Source: Corynebacterium atrinae
GTDB lineage: Bacteria; Actinomycetota; Actinomycetes; Mycobacteriales; Mycobacteriaceae
Direction of reading: 5' to 3'
NCBI RefSeq assembly: GCF_030408455.1
Contig: NZ_CP046977.1
Location: 1,984,001 to 2,048,000, forward strand
Length of the DNA: 64,000 bases
A program made the position numbers and the translations under genes. The notes under the pieces were generated by a model that made no database searches, had not been told where the DNA came from, and saw nothing but the letters and a program-made list of their open reading frames with translations. The first letter of the stretch is position 1, and every line of letters begins with the position of its first letter. This document shows, piece by piece, positions 28,443-39,123 of the stretch.

Positions 28443-28742
28443 GCGGCCAGTGTCGGCGATTCGACAGCGTCCTGCTTGCCGACGCCGCCGGGGCTAGGGA
28501 ATCTGTGGACAGCACCGGATCGCGCCGGAGGTTATCCACATCCGGGTCGGGTAGCCATTGCGGCGGATGGCGGATTTGAGGTAGCGGAAGGCTCGCGTCG
28601 GAAGGAGGGGGTCGGGATCAGGCGTGATCGCGACGCGAATGGCCCGAAATCTGCGAAAATTGGGGTGATCGCGACGCCCTCCTCACGACCGGAAGCAGGA
28701 CGGAAGCAGGTCGGAAGCAGGAGTGCAGCGAAACCGCCCAGC
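28443..28742. other. Intergenic region with short tandem repeats
   Basis: 300 bases between the 5' end of the nuclease-like gene and the 3' end of catC. I see no convincing gene; the 90-codon open frame on the plus strand is low-complexity and has no recognisable start. It contains two copies of a 13-mer (28624-28636 and 28665-28677) and three copies of a 10-mer (28690-28721), and a single DnaA-box-like TTATCCACA at 28532-28540 that could be chance. Confidence 0.6.
28690..28721. repeat. Three tandem copies of CGGAAGCAGG at 11-bp period
   Basis: CGGAAGCAGG occurs at 28690-28699, 28701-28710 and 28712-28721, separated by a single base each time. Just upstream, GTGATCGCGACGC occurs twice, 41 bases apart (28624 and 28665). 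Confidence 0.85.
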
Positions 28743-28991
28743 TCATAGACCCACCATCGCCTCCACGCTCACGTCCAGCCAGGAACCAGCGGGCATACCA
28801 GCCAATAGCACCTGCGGATCAGCCGCCGTGACAACCGCGACCAGATCCAGCCCGCCCACCACCTGCCACACAGCGGCGGTTGGCCACGACTGCACGTAAT
28901 CACGGACGCGCGAAAGGCGGTCGGCGCGGACTTCCGGATCGATGCCTGCGGGGAATCCAATGGAGATACGGATGAGCCAGGTGGACTTCAT
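28743..28991 (-). CDS. catC: Muconolactone delta-isomerase (short form)
   Basis: 82 residues, slightly shorter than the usual 90-96. It keeps the family pattern: an N-terminal strand (TWLIRISIGFPAG), a helix ending in LSRVRDYVQSWP, the core AVWQVVGGLDLVAVV, and LLAGMPAGSWLDVSVEAM. CatC moves the double bond of muconolactone to give 3-oxoadipate enol-lactone, the substrate of PcaD. The ATG overlaps the catB stop by four bases, so it closes the catABC operon. Divergence from the proteobacterial enzymes is large, and position supports the name as much as sequence does. Confidence 0.8.
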   Translation of the reverse strand: MKSTWLIRISIGFPAGIDPEVRADRLSRVRDYVQSWPTAAVWQVVGGLDLVAVVTAADPQVLLAGMPAGSWLDVSVEAMVGL

Positions 28992-30109
28992 GAGCGGGTG
29001 AAGTGGTTGATTTTGTCCCAGTCTGGCTCTAGTCCCAGGCCGGGGCCGTCGGGAAGCGTGACCTTGCCATCGGCGTAGACCAGGTCTTCGGTGGTGTAGG
29101 ACTCCTTGAGCAGCATGGGGCCGAAGAGTTCGGAGCCGTAGGAAATGGCTTTGGTGGAGCAGGCGAAGTGGAGGGAGGCGGCGGTACCGAAGGGGCCTTC
29201 GAGGGAGGTGGCGCCGTGGCAGGCGAGGCCGGCGGCTTCGGCAATCGCGGCGGTCTTTTTGGATTCGAGGAGGCCACCAAGTTTGGTGGTTTTGATGGCG
29301 ATGACGTCGGCGGCTTCGGCACGGACCACGGCGAGGGCGTCGGCTGGGGAACAGACGGATTCGTCGGCCATGACGGGTACGCCGATTCGTTGGGTGATTT
29401 CGCGGAGGGTGGCGAGATCGTGGGCGGGGGTGGGTTGCTCGAAGAGTTCGAGGCCGGCGTCGGCAAGCTGGGGCAGGTATTTGAGGGAGGTGATGCGGTC
29501 CCAACGGGCGTTGACGTCAATGCGCAAACCGACCCGGCCCTCCAGCGCGCGAGCTAGTGCGACGATGCGGCGGGTGTCTTCCGCAGGGTCGCCGGAACCC
29601 ATCTTGAGCTTGAATGATGAGTGACCGTGGGAGGCGATGCGTTCTTCGACCTCCGCGACTGCCTCGTCGAGCGGGAGAACTCCGAGGGCCCAGGTGACGT
29701 CGATGTCGTCGCGAACGCGGCCGCCGAGCAGGTCACGGACGGGGATACCGAGGGCGCGAGCCCAGGCGTCGTGCATGGCAATGTCGCAGGCAGCCTTGGC
29801 AAAGCGCATGTTGGCCACCGAACGTTCGAAGTCGGCCATGATGCCAGCGAGGTCGTTGACATCGCGGCCAATCATGATGGGGGCCAGCTCGCCGTCGATG
29901 ATCACCTTCATGGTTTCCGCGTTTTCGCCGCCCCACCAGGCTCCACCTGGGACGACGCCTTCTCCGAAGCCGGTTACTCCCCCGTCCAGGACGACGGAGA
30001 CTAGCAAGATGGGCTGCGTCGTGGCGGTGTACGTGGCGAATCCGTGCGGTCGGATGAGGGGGACGTCGAGAAGCCGGGTGTCAACCCGGGTGATGGTCAG
30101 ATCTGACAC
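28988..30109 (-). CDS. catB: Muconate cycloisomerase
   Basis: 373 residues, enolase-superfamily enzyme that cyclises cis,cis-muconate to muconolactone. The catalytic lysine pair is in SFKLKMGSGD, metal ligands are in RIDVNARWD, LFEQPTPAHD and VMADESVCSPAD, and the second catalytic lysine is in AIKTTKLGG. I chose the GTG at 30109 (VSDLTITRVDTR), which has AAAGGAG upstream; the longer frame reads through the catA-catB gap. It lies between catA and catC on the same strand. Confidence 0.93.
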   Translation of the reverse strand: MSDLTITRVDTRLLDVPLIRPHGFATYTATTQPILLVSVVLDGGVTGFGEGVVPGGAWWGGENAETMKVIIDGELAPIMIGRDVNDLAGIMADFERSVANMRFAKAACDIAMHDAWARALGIPVRDLLGGRVRDDIDVTWALGVLPLDEAVAEVEERIASHGHSSFKLKMGSGDPAEDTRRIVALARALEGRVGLRIDVNARWDRITSLKYLPQLADAGLELFEQPTPAHDLATLREITQRIGVPVMADESVCSPADALAVVRAEAADVIAIKTTKLGGLLESKKTAAIAEAAGLACHGATSLEGPFGTAASLHFACSTKAISYGSELFGPMLLKESYTTEDLVYADGKVTLPDGPGLGLEPDWDKINHFTRS

Positions 30110-30182
30110 TGCGAACTCCTTTAGTAATGGGAAATGCCCCACGGCCCCATTATCGGGGACGTGGGGCAAGAGTGGAGAAAGA

Positions 30183-31678
<1,496 letters not shown>

Positions 31679-33172
31679 ATGACCGCCATGACCACCACCA
31701 GCATCGCCCGCGAGATCCTCACTCGCGCTCTAGAGAACCGACCAGAGGAAGGCATCGTCCGAGTCAACCGCGAAGTCTTCACCGACCAAGAGCTCTTCGA
31801 CCTGGAGATGAAGTACATCTTCGAGGGCAACTGGCTCTTCCTGGCCCACGATTCGCAGATCCCCGAGGTCGGCGACTACTTCACCACCAACATCGGCCGC
31901 CAGCCGGTCGTGATCACGCGCGGCAAGGATGGCGAGCTCAATTGCCTCATCAACGCCTGTTCACACCGCGGCGCGATGTTGTGCCGCAAGAAGGTGGACA
32001 ATCGCACGACCATCACGTGCCCTTTCCACGGGTGGACCTTCTCCAATGACGGCACCCTGCTCAAGGTCAAGGATGAGAAGGACGGTGGATACCCCGAGAA
32101 TTTCAACACGGAAGGGTCTCACAATCTGCGCCGGGTCCCGAAGTTCGAGTCCTACCGGGGCTTCCTGTTCGCTTCCCTCAACGCCGATGTGGTTCCGCTG
32201 GAGGAGCACCTGGGCGATGCCCGCGTCATCCTCGATATGCTCGTTGACCAGTCCCCGGAGGGCCTGGAGGTGCTCAAGGGATCCTCGACCTACACCTACG
32301 ACGGCAACTGGAAGCTGCAGGCCGAGAACGGCGCGGACGGCTACCACGTCTCCTCGACACACTGGAACTACGCCGCTACCACCTCCAGGCGCAGCACCGG
32401 CGAGTCGAAGAATGAGACCAAGGCGATGGACGCCGGCAAATGGGGCGAGCAGGGCGGCGGGTACTTCTCCTTCCCCAATGGCCACCTGTTGTTGTGGACG
32501 GACTGGGCCAACCCGGAGGATCGCCCCCTCTACGATCGCCTGGACACCTTGAAGGAGCTGCATGGCGAGGCCCGCGGCAACTTCATGGTCGGTGCCTCGC
32601 GCAACCTGTGCCTGTACCCCAACGTCTACATCATGGATCAGTTCTCCACGCAGATCCGCCGCCTCGAGCCGAAGGGCGTCGACCAGACCGAGGTCACCAT
32701 TTGGTGTATCGCTCCGAAGGGTGAGTCGGATAAGGCGCGCGAGGCCCGCATCCGCCAGTACGAGGACTTCTTCAACGCCACCGGCATGGCAACCCCGGAT
32801 GATCTCGAGGAATTCCGCTCCTGTCAGAAGACCTACCTGGCCACGTCCTTCCCCTGGAACGACATGACTCGTGGCCTCCACCAGCAGGTGCCCGGCCTCA
32901 ATGACAAGGCTCGCGAGCTCGGGCTCACCTCCGTGTTGTCCTCCGGCGCTCGCACGGAGGACGAGGGCCTCTACCCCATTCAGCACGGCTATTGGGAGGA
33001 GGTCATGCTCCGGGCCGTCGACGCTGAAGACACCGCGAAGAACAAGTTCGTCCAGGACGATGAGCATTCTTCCGCCGCCACCGTCGCATTTGCCCAGCGT
33101 CGCGCTGCCGCCAAGGCAGCAGCATCCTCCGCTGCCCCCGCTTCTCGACGCCGCCGTCGCTCCCGCGCCTAA
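31679..33172 (+). CDS. benA: Benzoate 1,2-dioxygenase, large (alpha) subunit
   Basis: 497 residues. The Rieske [2Fe-2S] ligands are in [11 protein letters not shown] (C, H) and TCPFHGW (C, H). The mononuclear iron site is in [16 protein letters not shown], with the bridging aspartate and two histidines. It hydroxylates benzoate to the cis-diol with BenB and BenC. CAGGAG lies upstream of the ATG. The protein is longer than the roughly 450-residue proteobacterial BenA, because it ends in an alanine-rich and then arginine-rich tail ([20 protein letters not shown]). Confidence 0.95.
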   Translation: MTAMTTTSIAREILTRALENRPEEGIVRVNREVFTDQELFDLEMKYIFEGNWLFLAHDSQIPEVGDYFTTNIGRQPVVITRGKDGELNCLINACSHRGAMLCRKKVDNRTTITCPFHGWTFSNDGTLLKVKDEKDGGYPENFNTEGSHNLRRVPKFESYRGFLFASLNADVVPLEEHLGDARVILDMLVDQSPEGLEVLKGSSTYTYDGNWKLQAENGADGYHVSSTHWNYAATTSRRSTGESKNETKAMDAGKWGEQGGGYFSFPNGHLLLWTDWANPEDRPLYDRLDTLKELHGEARGNFMVGASRNLCLYPNVYIMDQFSTQIRRLEPKGVDQTEVTIWCIAPKGESDKAREARIRQYEDFFNATGMATPDDLEEFRSCQKTYLATSFPWNDMTRGLHQQVPGLNDKARELGLTSVLSSGARTEDEGLYPIQHGYWEEVMLRAVDAEDTAKNKFVQDDEHSSAATVAFAQRRAAAKAAASSAAPASRRRRRSRA

Positions 33173-33202
33173 CCTCCCGACACCGAAAAGGAACCGAAGA
33201 AC

Positions 33203-33700
33203 ATGTCTACCGACATCACCCGCACCGAGATCGAGGACTTCCTCTACCTCGAGAATCGCCTACTCGATGACCGCAAGTTCGAAGAGTGGCTCGAGTGCTA
33301 CCACGAGGACGTCGATTATTGGATGCCCGCCTGGGACGTCGACGACACCCTCACGCAGGACCCGAAGAAGGAGATCTCCCTCATCTACTACCCCAACCGG
33401 GGCGGTCTGGAAGACCGGGTGTTCCGCATCCGGACGGAGCGGTCGTCTGCGACATCGATCCCGGAACCGCGGACCGGCCACTATCTCACCAACCTGGAGA
33501 TACTCGATCGTCGAGAAGCAGAGGTGGAGGTTCGCTACAACTGGATTTCCTACTACTACCGCTACCAGACGACGGACCACTACTTCGGGACGACGTGGCT
33601 GACCATCGACACCAGCGGCCCCGAGCTGAAGATCCGCAAGAAGAAGATCGTGCTCAAGAACGACTTCATTCACCACGTCGTCGACATTTACCAACTCTAA
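33203..33700 (+). CDS. benB: Benzoate 1,2-dioxygenase, small (beta) subunit
   Basis: 165 residues, NTF2-like beta subunit of ring-hydroxylating dioxygenases. Family features include IEDFLYLENRLLDDRKFEEWLECY at the N terminus, DVDYWMPAW, and the C-terminal KKKIVLKNDFIHHVVDIYQL pattern. It forms the alpha3-beta3 oxygenase with BenA. AAAGGAA precedes the ATG, 30 bases after benA. Confidence 0.94.
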   Translation: MSTDITRTEIEDFLYLENRLLDDRKFEEWLECYHEDVDYWMPAWDVDDTLTQDPKKEISLIYYPNRGGLEDRVFRIRTERSSATSIPEPRTGHYLTNLEILDRREAEVEVRYNWISYYYRYQTTDHYFGTTWLTIDTSGPELKIRKKKIVLKNDFIHHVVDIYQL

Positions 33701-33710
33701 GGAGCCCGCC

Positions 33711-35264
33711 ATGAGCCACCAGATCGCCCTGGCCTTCGAGGACGGCATCACCCGTTTCATCGAGTGCAACGACGACCAAACCCTCGCCGACGCTGCGTAC
33801 CAGGCCCGCATCAACATCCCCTTCGATTGCCGCGACGGCGCCTGCGGAACGTGCAAATCCTTCTGCGAATCCGGCGACTACGACGAGGGCGAGTACATCG
33901 ACGACGCCCTGACCGAGGAGGAAGCCGCCGAGGGCTACATCCTCACCTGCCAGACCAAGCCGCACACGGACATGGTCGTGCAGATCGCGACGACATCGGT
34001 GCTGGCCAAGACCGGGGCATCGACGCTGGTGGGCACCATCACGGAGCTGGAGCGGTTGTCGGAGTCCACGGTGAAGTTCGCCGTGCAGATCGAGGATCGC
34101 GAGTCCTTGCAGTACCTGCCTGGCCAGTACATGAACATCGCGCCGCCGAACGCGGATTGGCACCGCTCCTACTCGTTTTCTTCGGGGCCGTCGGAGGACA
34201 TCGTCACCTTCTTGGTCAAGCTAACCCGGGGCGGCATGATGAGTGAATACCTCACCGATACCTCGCGGGTCGGCGACACACTCAACCTCACCGGCCCGAT
34301 GGGCTCCTTCTTCCTGCGCGAGCCGGTCAACCCGATTCTCCTGCTCGCCGGCGGCACCGGACTGGCCCCGGTCATGTCCATCCTGGAAAAACTCACCGAG
34401 GACGAGCTTCTCGACGTCCCCGTGCGGCTCATCTACGGCGCCACCTTCGACCACGACCTCGTCGAATTGGACAAGCTCGACGCCTTCCGCGATCGCCTCC
34501 CCGACTTTGACTACTTCACCGTCGTCTCCGACCCGGAGTCGAACAACGAGCGCAAGGGCTACGTCACGCAGCACATGACCGACGAGGAGCACCTCCACGA
34601 CGGCGAAGCCGATGTCTACCTGTGCGGCCCTCCGCCCATGGTCGAGGCCGTGCGCACCTTCCTCAATGACCAACCCAACCCGCCGGGCAGCTTCTACTAC
34701 GAGAAGTTCAGCTCCGCCGCCGGAACTCCCAGTGCCCCCACCTCGGAGGTCACCCGCAGCGAGAAGGATGGCTTCGAATCGGTATCCGTCTCAGCGCCGG
34801 GGATTGAGACCGGCGAGATCCACCGCGCCAAGGCGGATTCCGAGTCCCAATTCAACGCCCGACTGGCCCTCGAACTCGGCGTCATCGAGCTCGTGATCAA
34901 CCTGCTCGACGAGGAAGACTTCGCGGAGTTCCGCCAGCTGGCCGAGCGCGCCAATTCCTTCATCGACGGCGATCGGATCACCGACTCCGCCGCCTACATC
35001 GCGGCCAACAACGACTATCACCGCTTCCTCTTCGGCCGCGCCGGCAACGACGCGATGCTCCAGTCCTACACCAACCTCAACACCGTCGCGGCGATGGACG
35101 AGGCCTTGGCCGACGCCGATTTCATCGAACCCGGCATCGCGCAGGAACACCTCGACATCATCGACGCCATCGAGGCCAAGGACATGCTCCGGGTCCGTGA
35201 GCTGCTGGTCAGCCACAACCATCACGCCATTTCCACCATGCACAAAGCGATCGAGACATCATGA
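33711..35264 (+). CDS. benC: Benzoate dioxygenase reductase with a C-terminal FCD-like domain
   Basis: 517 residues. Domain order: plant-type [2Fe-2S] ferredoxin (CRDGACGTCKSFC and later a fourth cysteine, about 1-95), FAD domain (HRSYSFSSGP), NAD domain (LLAGGTGLAPVMSIL, CGPPPMVEAVR), ending about residue 340. After a linker, residues about 380-515 look like the FCD effector domain of GntR regulators: NARLALELGVIELVINLL, then NNDYHRFLFGRAGN, AQEHLDIIDAIEAKD, and LVSHNHHAI. The Asp and His residues that bind metal in FCD domains are kept. Proteobacterial BenC lacks this part (about 340 residues). The stop overlaps benD. Confidence 0.93.
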   Translation: MSHQIALAFEDGITRFIECNDDQTLADAAYQARINIPFDCRDGACGTCKSFCESGDYDEGEYIDDALTEEEAAEGYILTCQTKPHTDMVVQIATTSVLAKTGASTLVGTITELERLSESTVKFAVQIEDRESLQYLPGQYMNIAPPNADWHRSYSFSSGPSEDIVTFLVKLTRGGMMSEYLTDTSRVGDTLNLTGPMGSFFLREPVNPILLLAGGTGLAPVMSILEKLTEDELLDVPVRLIYGATFDHDLVELDKLDAFRDRLPDFDYFTVVSDPESNNERKGYVTQHMTDEEHLHDGEADVYLCGPPPMVEAVRTFLNDQPNPPGSFYYEKFSSAAGTPSAPTSEVTRSEKDGFESVSVSAPGIETGEIHRAKADSESQFNARLALELGVIELVINLLDEEDFAEFRQLAERANSFIDGDRITDSAAYIAANNDYHRFLFGRAGNDAMLQSYTNLNTVAAMDEALADADFIEPGIAQEHLDIIDAIEAKDMLRVRELLVSHNHHAISTMHKAIETS

Positions 35265-36067
35265 GTGCCCCCGAGTTCATCACCCCGAATCGCTTTCAGG
35301 GGCAGAACGTCCTCATCACCGGCGCTGCGCAGGGCATCGGCCAGGCCGTCGCCCACCGCATCGCCCACGAGAATGGTTCGCTCTTCCTCGTCGATCGTTC
35401 CGAGCTCGTCCACGACGTCGCCGCCGAGCTGGCGGAGGTGACCGACGGCATCGTCGGGTCCGCGGTAGCGGACCTGGAGACCTGGGAGGGAGCTGCGGCG
35501 ATGGTCGACGCGGGCGTCGAGAAGCTCGGTTCCATCGACACTGCCATCAACAACGTCGGCGGCACGATCTGGGCCAAGCCCTTCGAGCACTACACCCCCG
35601 AGGAAATTGAGAGGGAGATCCGCCGCTCCCTGTTCACCACTTTGTGGTCAGTGCGGGCCGAACTACCAGCGCTTATCGACGCCCCCGTCCCCGGCACCAT
35701 CGTCAACATCTCCAGCGTGGCCACCCGAGGCGTCAACCGCGTCCCCTACGCGGCCGCCAAAGGCGGCGTCAACGCCCTGGTCAGCGCGTTGGCCCTCGAA
35801 GCCGCTGACAAGGGCATCCGGGTCGTCGGCACCGCCCCCGGCGGCACCTTGGCCCCAGCACGAAAAGTCCAGCGCGGACCCCTCCCGGAGGACGAGCAAA
35901 GCAAACAGTGGTACCAGGAAATCGTCGACCAGACGATCGAATCCTCCCTGTTCAAACGCTACGGCACCCTCGCCGAACAAGCCGCCCCCATCGTCTTCCT
36001 CGCCTCACGGGAAGCAAGTTACATCACCGGCACGATTCTGCCAGTAGCCGGTGGCGACCAGGGATGA
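35261..36067 (+). CDS. benD: cis-Benzoate diol dehydrogenase (1,6-dihydroxycyclohexa-2,4-diene-1-carboxylate dehydrogenase)
   Basis: 268 residues, short-chain dehydrogenase. The cofactor motif is LITGAAQGIGQAVA, the structural NNVGG motif follows, and the catalytic serine and Y-x3-K are in ISSVATRGVNRVPYAAAKGGV. It oxidises and decarboxylates the benzoate diol to catechol for CatA. The ATG overlaps the benC stop (ATGA). benR follows after 21 bases. Confidence 0.94.
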   Translation: MSAPEFITPNRFQGQNVLITGAAQGIGQAVAHRIAHENGSLFLVDRSELVHDVAAELAEVTDGIVGSAVADLETWEGAAAMVDAGVEKLGSIDTAINNVGGTIWAKPFEHYTPEEIEREIRRSLFTTLWSVRAELPALIDAPVPGTIVNISSVATRGVNRVPYAAAKGGVNALVSALALEAADKGIRVVGTAPGGTLAPARKVQRGPLPEDEQSKQWYQEIVDQTIESSLFKRYGTLAEQAAPIVFLASREASYITGTILPVAGGDQG

Positions 36068-36088
36068 TCACCACAGGAGGGTGTTAGC

Positions 36089-38755
36089 GTGGGTACCGTG
36101 TTCACCACCCACAACTTAGGGAGCCAAGCGACAACCGCGCCCATGCTTCGCTCGATGATCGACGAGGTCACCGAACTGGAATCCGGCGGCGGCCTCATCT
36201 TCATGCTCACCGGGCCCGCCGGTTCCGGTAAATCCTCGCTGGTCCGCGAAATCGGCCGCTCCCTGCCAGGCTGGGCCGGAATCCGCGTCTCTGCCCTGTC
36301 CTGGCAGGCAGGCGATTCCGGCGCGCTGGTTCGGCACATCATTGCCCGAGGTGGCGGCTCCGACAGCTTGCTTGACCTGGTCGATCAGGAAGGAGCCGCC
36401 ACCGCCATCGTCATCGACGACGCCCACTGGGCCGACGCCGCCTCCCTCCAGGAACTCATCTCCACCACCCGCCGCCTCCAGCGCGGGCGCCTCGCCCTCA
36501 TCATGACCGCCTCCGACGCCGCAGACGGCAGCGCCGACCTGCCCATGGCCCAACTCCGCGAGCTCGCCGACCAATCCGTCATGATCCCCCCACTCGACGT
36601 CGGGGACGTCGCTGCCCTCGCCCTCTCCGTCGTCGGCGCCCACCTCTCCCCCCTCACCGCCTCCGAACTCCGCGACATCACCGGCGGACGCCCCGGCCGC
36701 ATCCGCGAAGTTCTCCAAGCCGCCCCCGCCGACCACTGGCGCCTGTCCAACCCCCAAATCCCCATCCCCGCCCCCTGGCGTGCCGCACTCGACCGCCGCA
36801 CCCGCAACCTGTCGATCGATGCGGTGCTTCGCGCCGTCGCCATCCTCCCCGGCACCGGCCGCGGACAACCCGACTTCATCCGCTTCCTCGCCGACGACCT
36901 CAACGGATCGCTTCTCGACGCCGCCGTCAACAACAATCTCCTCGAAATCGTCCCCAACACCGGCACGTCCATCGTCCAATTCGTCCACCCCACCGACCGC
37001 GCCGTCATCCGTGCCACCACCGGCCCCGCCGAGGTGACCCGCCTCCACCGCCGTGCCGCCCGCTACCACCACGCAGCCAACAACCTCGACGCCGCCCTCA
37101 TTCACGAAGCACTAGGCACCGAAGGCAGCAACGAAGGCGTAGGCCAGCAACTATCCGAACGCGCCGAACAACTCGCCGCCGCCGGCGAATGGCTCAGCGC
37201 CGCCGAACTATTCTCCCTCGCCTCCAGAGTCGCCTCTGCCCCCGACGTCTCCCACGACCAACACCTCAACTCCATCGAATCACTCATCGCCGCCGCCGAC
37301 ATCCCCCGCGCCCGCCTCCACGCCGGTGCCCTCTCCCGCGTCTCCCGCGACGTCAAAGTCGATTCCATGCGCGCCTACCTTGCCCTCCACGAAGGACGTC
37401 GCTCCGAATCCACCAGCCTCATTGACCGCGCTTGGGACACCCTCGAAGAAACGCGCTCCACAGACGCCGCCATGCGCACCCGCGTCGCCTCCCGCAAAGT
37501 CCTCATCCACCTCGCCAACTGGGAACCCCAAAAAGTCGTCGACTGGGCAGCCATCACCGACGACTGGGCCCCCGAAGGCTCCCCCATGCGCATCGAAGCG
37601 CAATACATCGCCATGATCGGCACGAGCGCCCTCACCCGCACCATCCCACCCGACGTTCCCCTCCCCGGAGAAACCCCCACCCAAGCCCAACGCCGCAACA
37701 TGGCCGCCGGCTGGATCTCCCTCGTCCACGACGACCCCGTCTCCGCCCGCCAATACCTCCAATTCAACTCCGGAGGCGAAGGCTCCGAACGCATCTCCCT
37801 ATGGATGGACGGCTGGCTCGCCCGCACCCTCTTCCTCCTCGGCGAATACCGCGAAGCAGAACGCGTCGTCGAACGCGGCCTCGCCCGCGCCGAACGCTTC
37901 GGTATCAAATTCCTCGAACCACTCCTCCTCTGGACCGGCGCCTCCATCGCCGCCTTCCGAGGCGACCGCGAACTCGCCCGCTCCTACGTCAACCGCCTCA
38001 CCTTCAGCCACGACACCTTCGTCATCCAACGCATCCCCTCAGCCATGTGCCGCATGCTCATCGCCTCCATCGAAGGCGACAACGCCGGAGTCAACCGCGC
38101 CGGCGAAACCCTCGTCAACATCGGCCGCGAAACCGATACCAGCCACCCCGGCTTCTGGCCCTGGGAAGACGTTTGGGGCCAACAACTCGTCCTCGCCGGC
38201 CGCATCGACGAAGCGGACGCCATCGTCACCGCCGCCGAAGAAAAGGCCGCCTCCTCCGGCATCACCTCCCTCACCGCCAAACTCGCCGTCCCCCGCGCCG
38301 GCATCCTCATGGCCCGCGGCGACATCGACGGCGGCATCCGGCGCTTCGAAGAAGCCGTCGAACTCATCGACTCACTCGCCATGCCCTCCTACCAATCCCG
38401 CATCCTCTACGAATACGGCCGAGTCCTCCGCCGACTCGGTCGCCGACGCCAAGCCGACGAAATCTTCGCCCGCGCCGGAGAAGTCTTCGCCGCAATGGGC
38501 GCCACCGAATTCGTCGAGCGCTGCAACCGCGAACGCCGCGCCGGTGGCCTAGGTACCCGCACGACCGGCGCCGGTGGCCTCACCCCCCAAGAAGAAGAAA
38601 TCGCCAAAATGGTCGCCGACGGCGCCACCAACCGCGAAGTCGCCCGCGAGCTCTTCCTCTCCGCCAAAACCGTCGAGTACCACCTCACCCGCGTATACCG
38701 AAAGCTCGGCGTGCGCACCCGTACCGAGCTGCCGCGCGTCCTCGACGAGCTCTAG
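36089..38755 (+). CDS. benR: Large LuxR-family ATPase regulator of benzoate genes
   Basis: 888 residues. An N-terminal STAND/AAA ATPase has Walker A LTGPAGSGKSSL and Walker B TAIVIDDAHWAD. A long helical-repeat middle resembles the MalT/LAL group. The C-terminal LuxR helix-turn-helix is LTPQEEEIAKMVADGATNREVARELF followed by TVEYHLTRVYRKLGV. It starts with GTG at 36089, with CAGGAGG upstream, directly after benD. In C. glutamicum the benR gene of this type activates benABCDEK. Here it should act on the 31.1-31.7 kb region and perhaps on pcaR-pcaF-pcaD-benE. Third-position C use is extreme. Confidence 0.9.
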   Translation: MGTVFTTHNLGSQATTAPMLRSMIDEVTELESGGGLIFMLTGPAGSGKSSLVREIGRSLPGWAGIRVSALSWQAGDSGALVRHIIARGGGSDSLLDLVDQEGAATAIVIDDAHWADAASLQELISTTRRLQRGRLALIMTASDAADGSADLPMAQLRELADQSVMIPPLDVGDVAALALSVVGAHLSPLTASELRDITGGRPGRIREVLQAAPADHWRLSNPQIPIPAPWRAALDRRTRNLSIDAVLRAVAILPGTGRGQPDFIRFLADDLNGSLLDAAVNNNLLEIVPNTGTSIVQFVHPTDRAVIRATTGPAEVTRLHRRAARYHHAANNLDAALIHEALGTEGSNEGVGQQLSERAEQLAAAGEWLSAAELFSLASRVASAPDVSHDQHLNSIESLIAAADIPRARLHAGALSRVSRDVKVDSMRAYLALHEGRRSESTSLIDRAWDTLEETRSTDAAMRTRVASRKVLIHLANWEPQKVVDWAAITDDWAPEGSPMRIEAQYIAMIGTSALTRTIPPDVPLPGETPTQAQRRNMAAGWISLVHDDPVSARQYLQFNSGGEGSERISLWMDGWLARTLFLLGEYREAERVVERGLARAERFGIKFLEPLLLWTGASIAAFRGDRELARSYVNRLTFSHDTFVIQRIPSAMCRMLIASIEGDNAGVNRAGETLVNIGRETDTSHPGFWPWEDVWGQQLVLAGRIDEADAIVTAAEEKAASSGITSLTAKLAVPRAGILMARGDIDGGIRRFEEAVELIDSLAMPSYQSRILYEYGRVLRRLGRRRQADEIFARAGEVFAAMGATEFVERCNRERRAGGLGTRTTGAGGLTPQEEEIAKMVADGATNREVARELFLSAKTVEYHLTRVYRKLGVRTRTELPRVLDEL

Positions 38756-38768
38756 GTCGCGCTTGGTC

Positions 38769-39095
38769 TTTTGGGGTTCGTGGTGACCTAAGGACTCTCG
38801 ACGGCCAGTTCCGGCGCTACCGTCACCACGAACCCCAAAAATGCAGGGCAACCAGCCTCGAAGTCGCCCGACTCACGGTTCGTGGTGACACAAGAATCCA
38901 CGCGGGGTCGAACCAGCGCCAGCGTCACCACGAACCCCAAAAGGCACAGGTAAGCAGCCACCGGAACAATCCGACTGAGGGTTCGTGGTGACCTAAGAAC
39001 CCCGACGGCCAGTTCCGGCCCTACCGTCACCACGAACCCCAAAAAGTTCCAGGTAGGCGGCCGAGGAATAGACCCCATCGAGTGCCCGCGGTGAC
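38769..39095. repeat. Tandem ~102-bp array of long palindromes, three copies plus a degenerate fourth
   Basis: The right arm GTCACCACGAACCCCAAAA is identical in three copies at 38822-38840, 38924-38942 and 39026-39044, exactly 102 bases apart. The left arm TTTTGGGGTTCGTGGTGAC (38769-38787) pairs perfectly with it over 19 bp. The left arms of copies 2 and 3 keep 13-14 bp (38877-38889, 38979-38992), and a decayed left arm ending at 39095 marks a fourth unit. Loops are about 34 bases; those of units 1 and 3 share CGACGGCCAGTTCCGGC. It lies between convergent genes and could act as a bidirectional terminator, but the length and tandem layout exceed that need. Confidence 0.9.
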
Positions 39096-39123
39096 CTCGG
39101 GAAGAACGTGGGCGTCGATAAGC

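Noticed and set aside
28532..28540. Perfect DnaA-box-like TTATCCACA, with a weaker inverted match at about 28504, as a possible origin
   Set aside because: One such 9-mer is expected about every 130 kb by chance on both strands, there is no cluster of boxes, and no dnaA, dnaN or AT-rich unwinding region nearby.
28476..28748. 90-codon plus-strand open frame before catC
   Set aside because: Low-complexity, repeats inside, no ribosome-binding site and no resemblance to a known protein.
37432..38991. 519-codon frame overlapping benR
   Set aside because: Arginine/proline-rich shadow of benR that runs into the palindrome array.
38769..39044. Evenly spaced palindromes considered as a CRISPR array
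   Set aside because: Repeats occur as paired inverted arms, the intervening segments are partly similar to each other, only about three units exist, and no cas genes are in the window.
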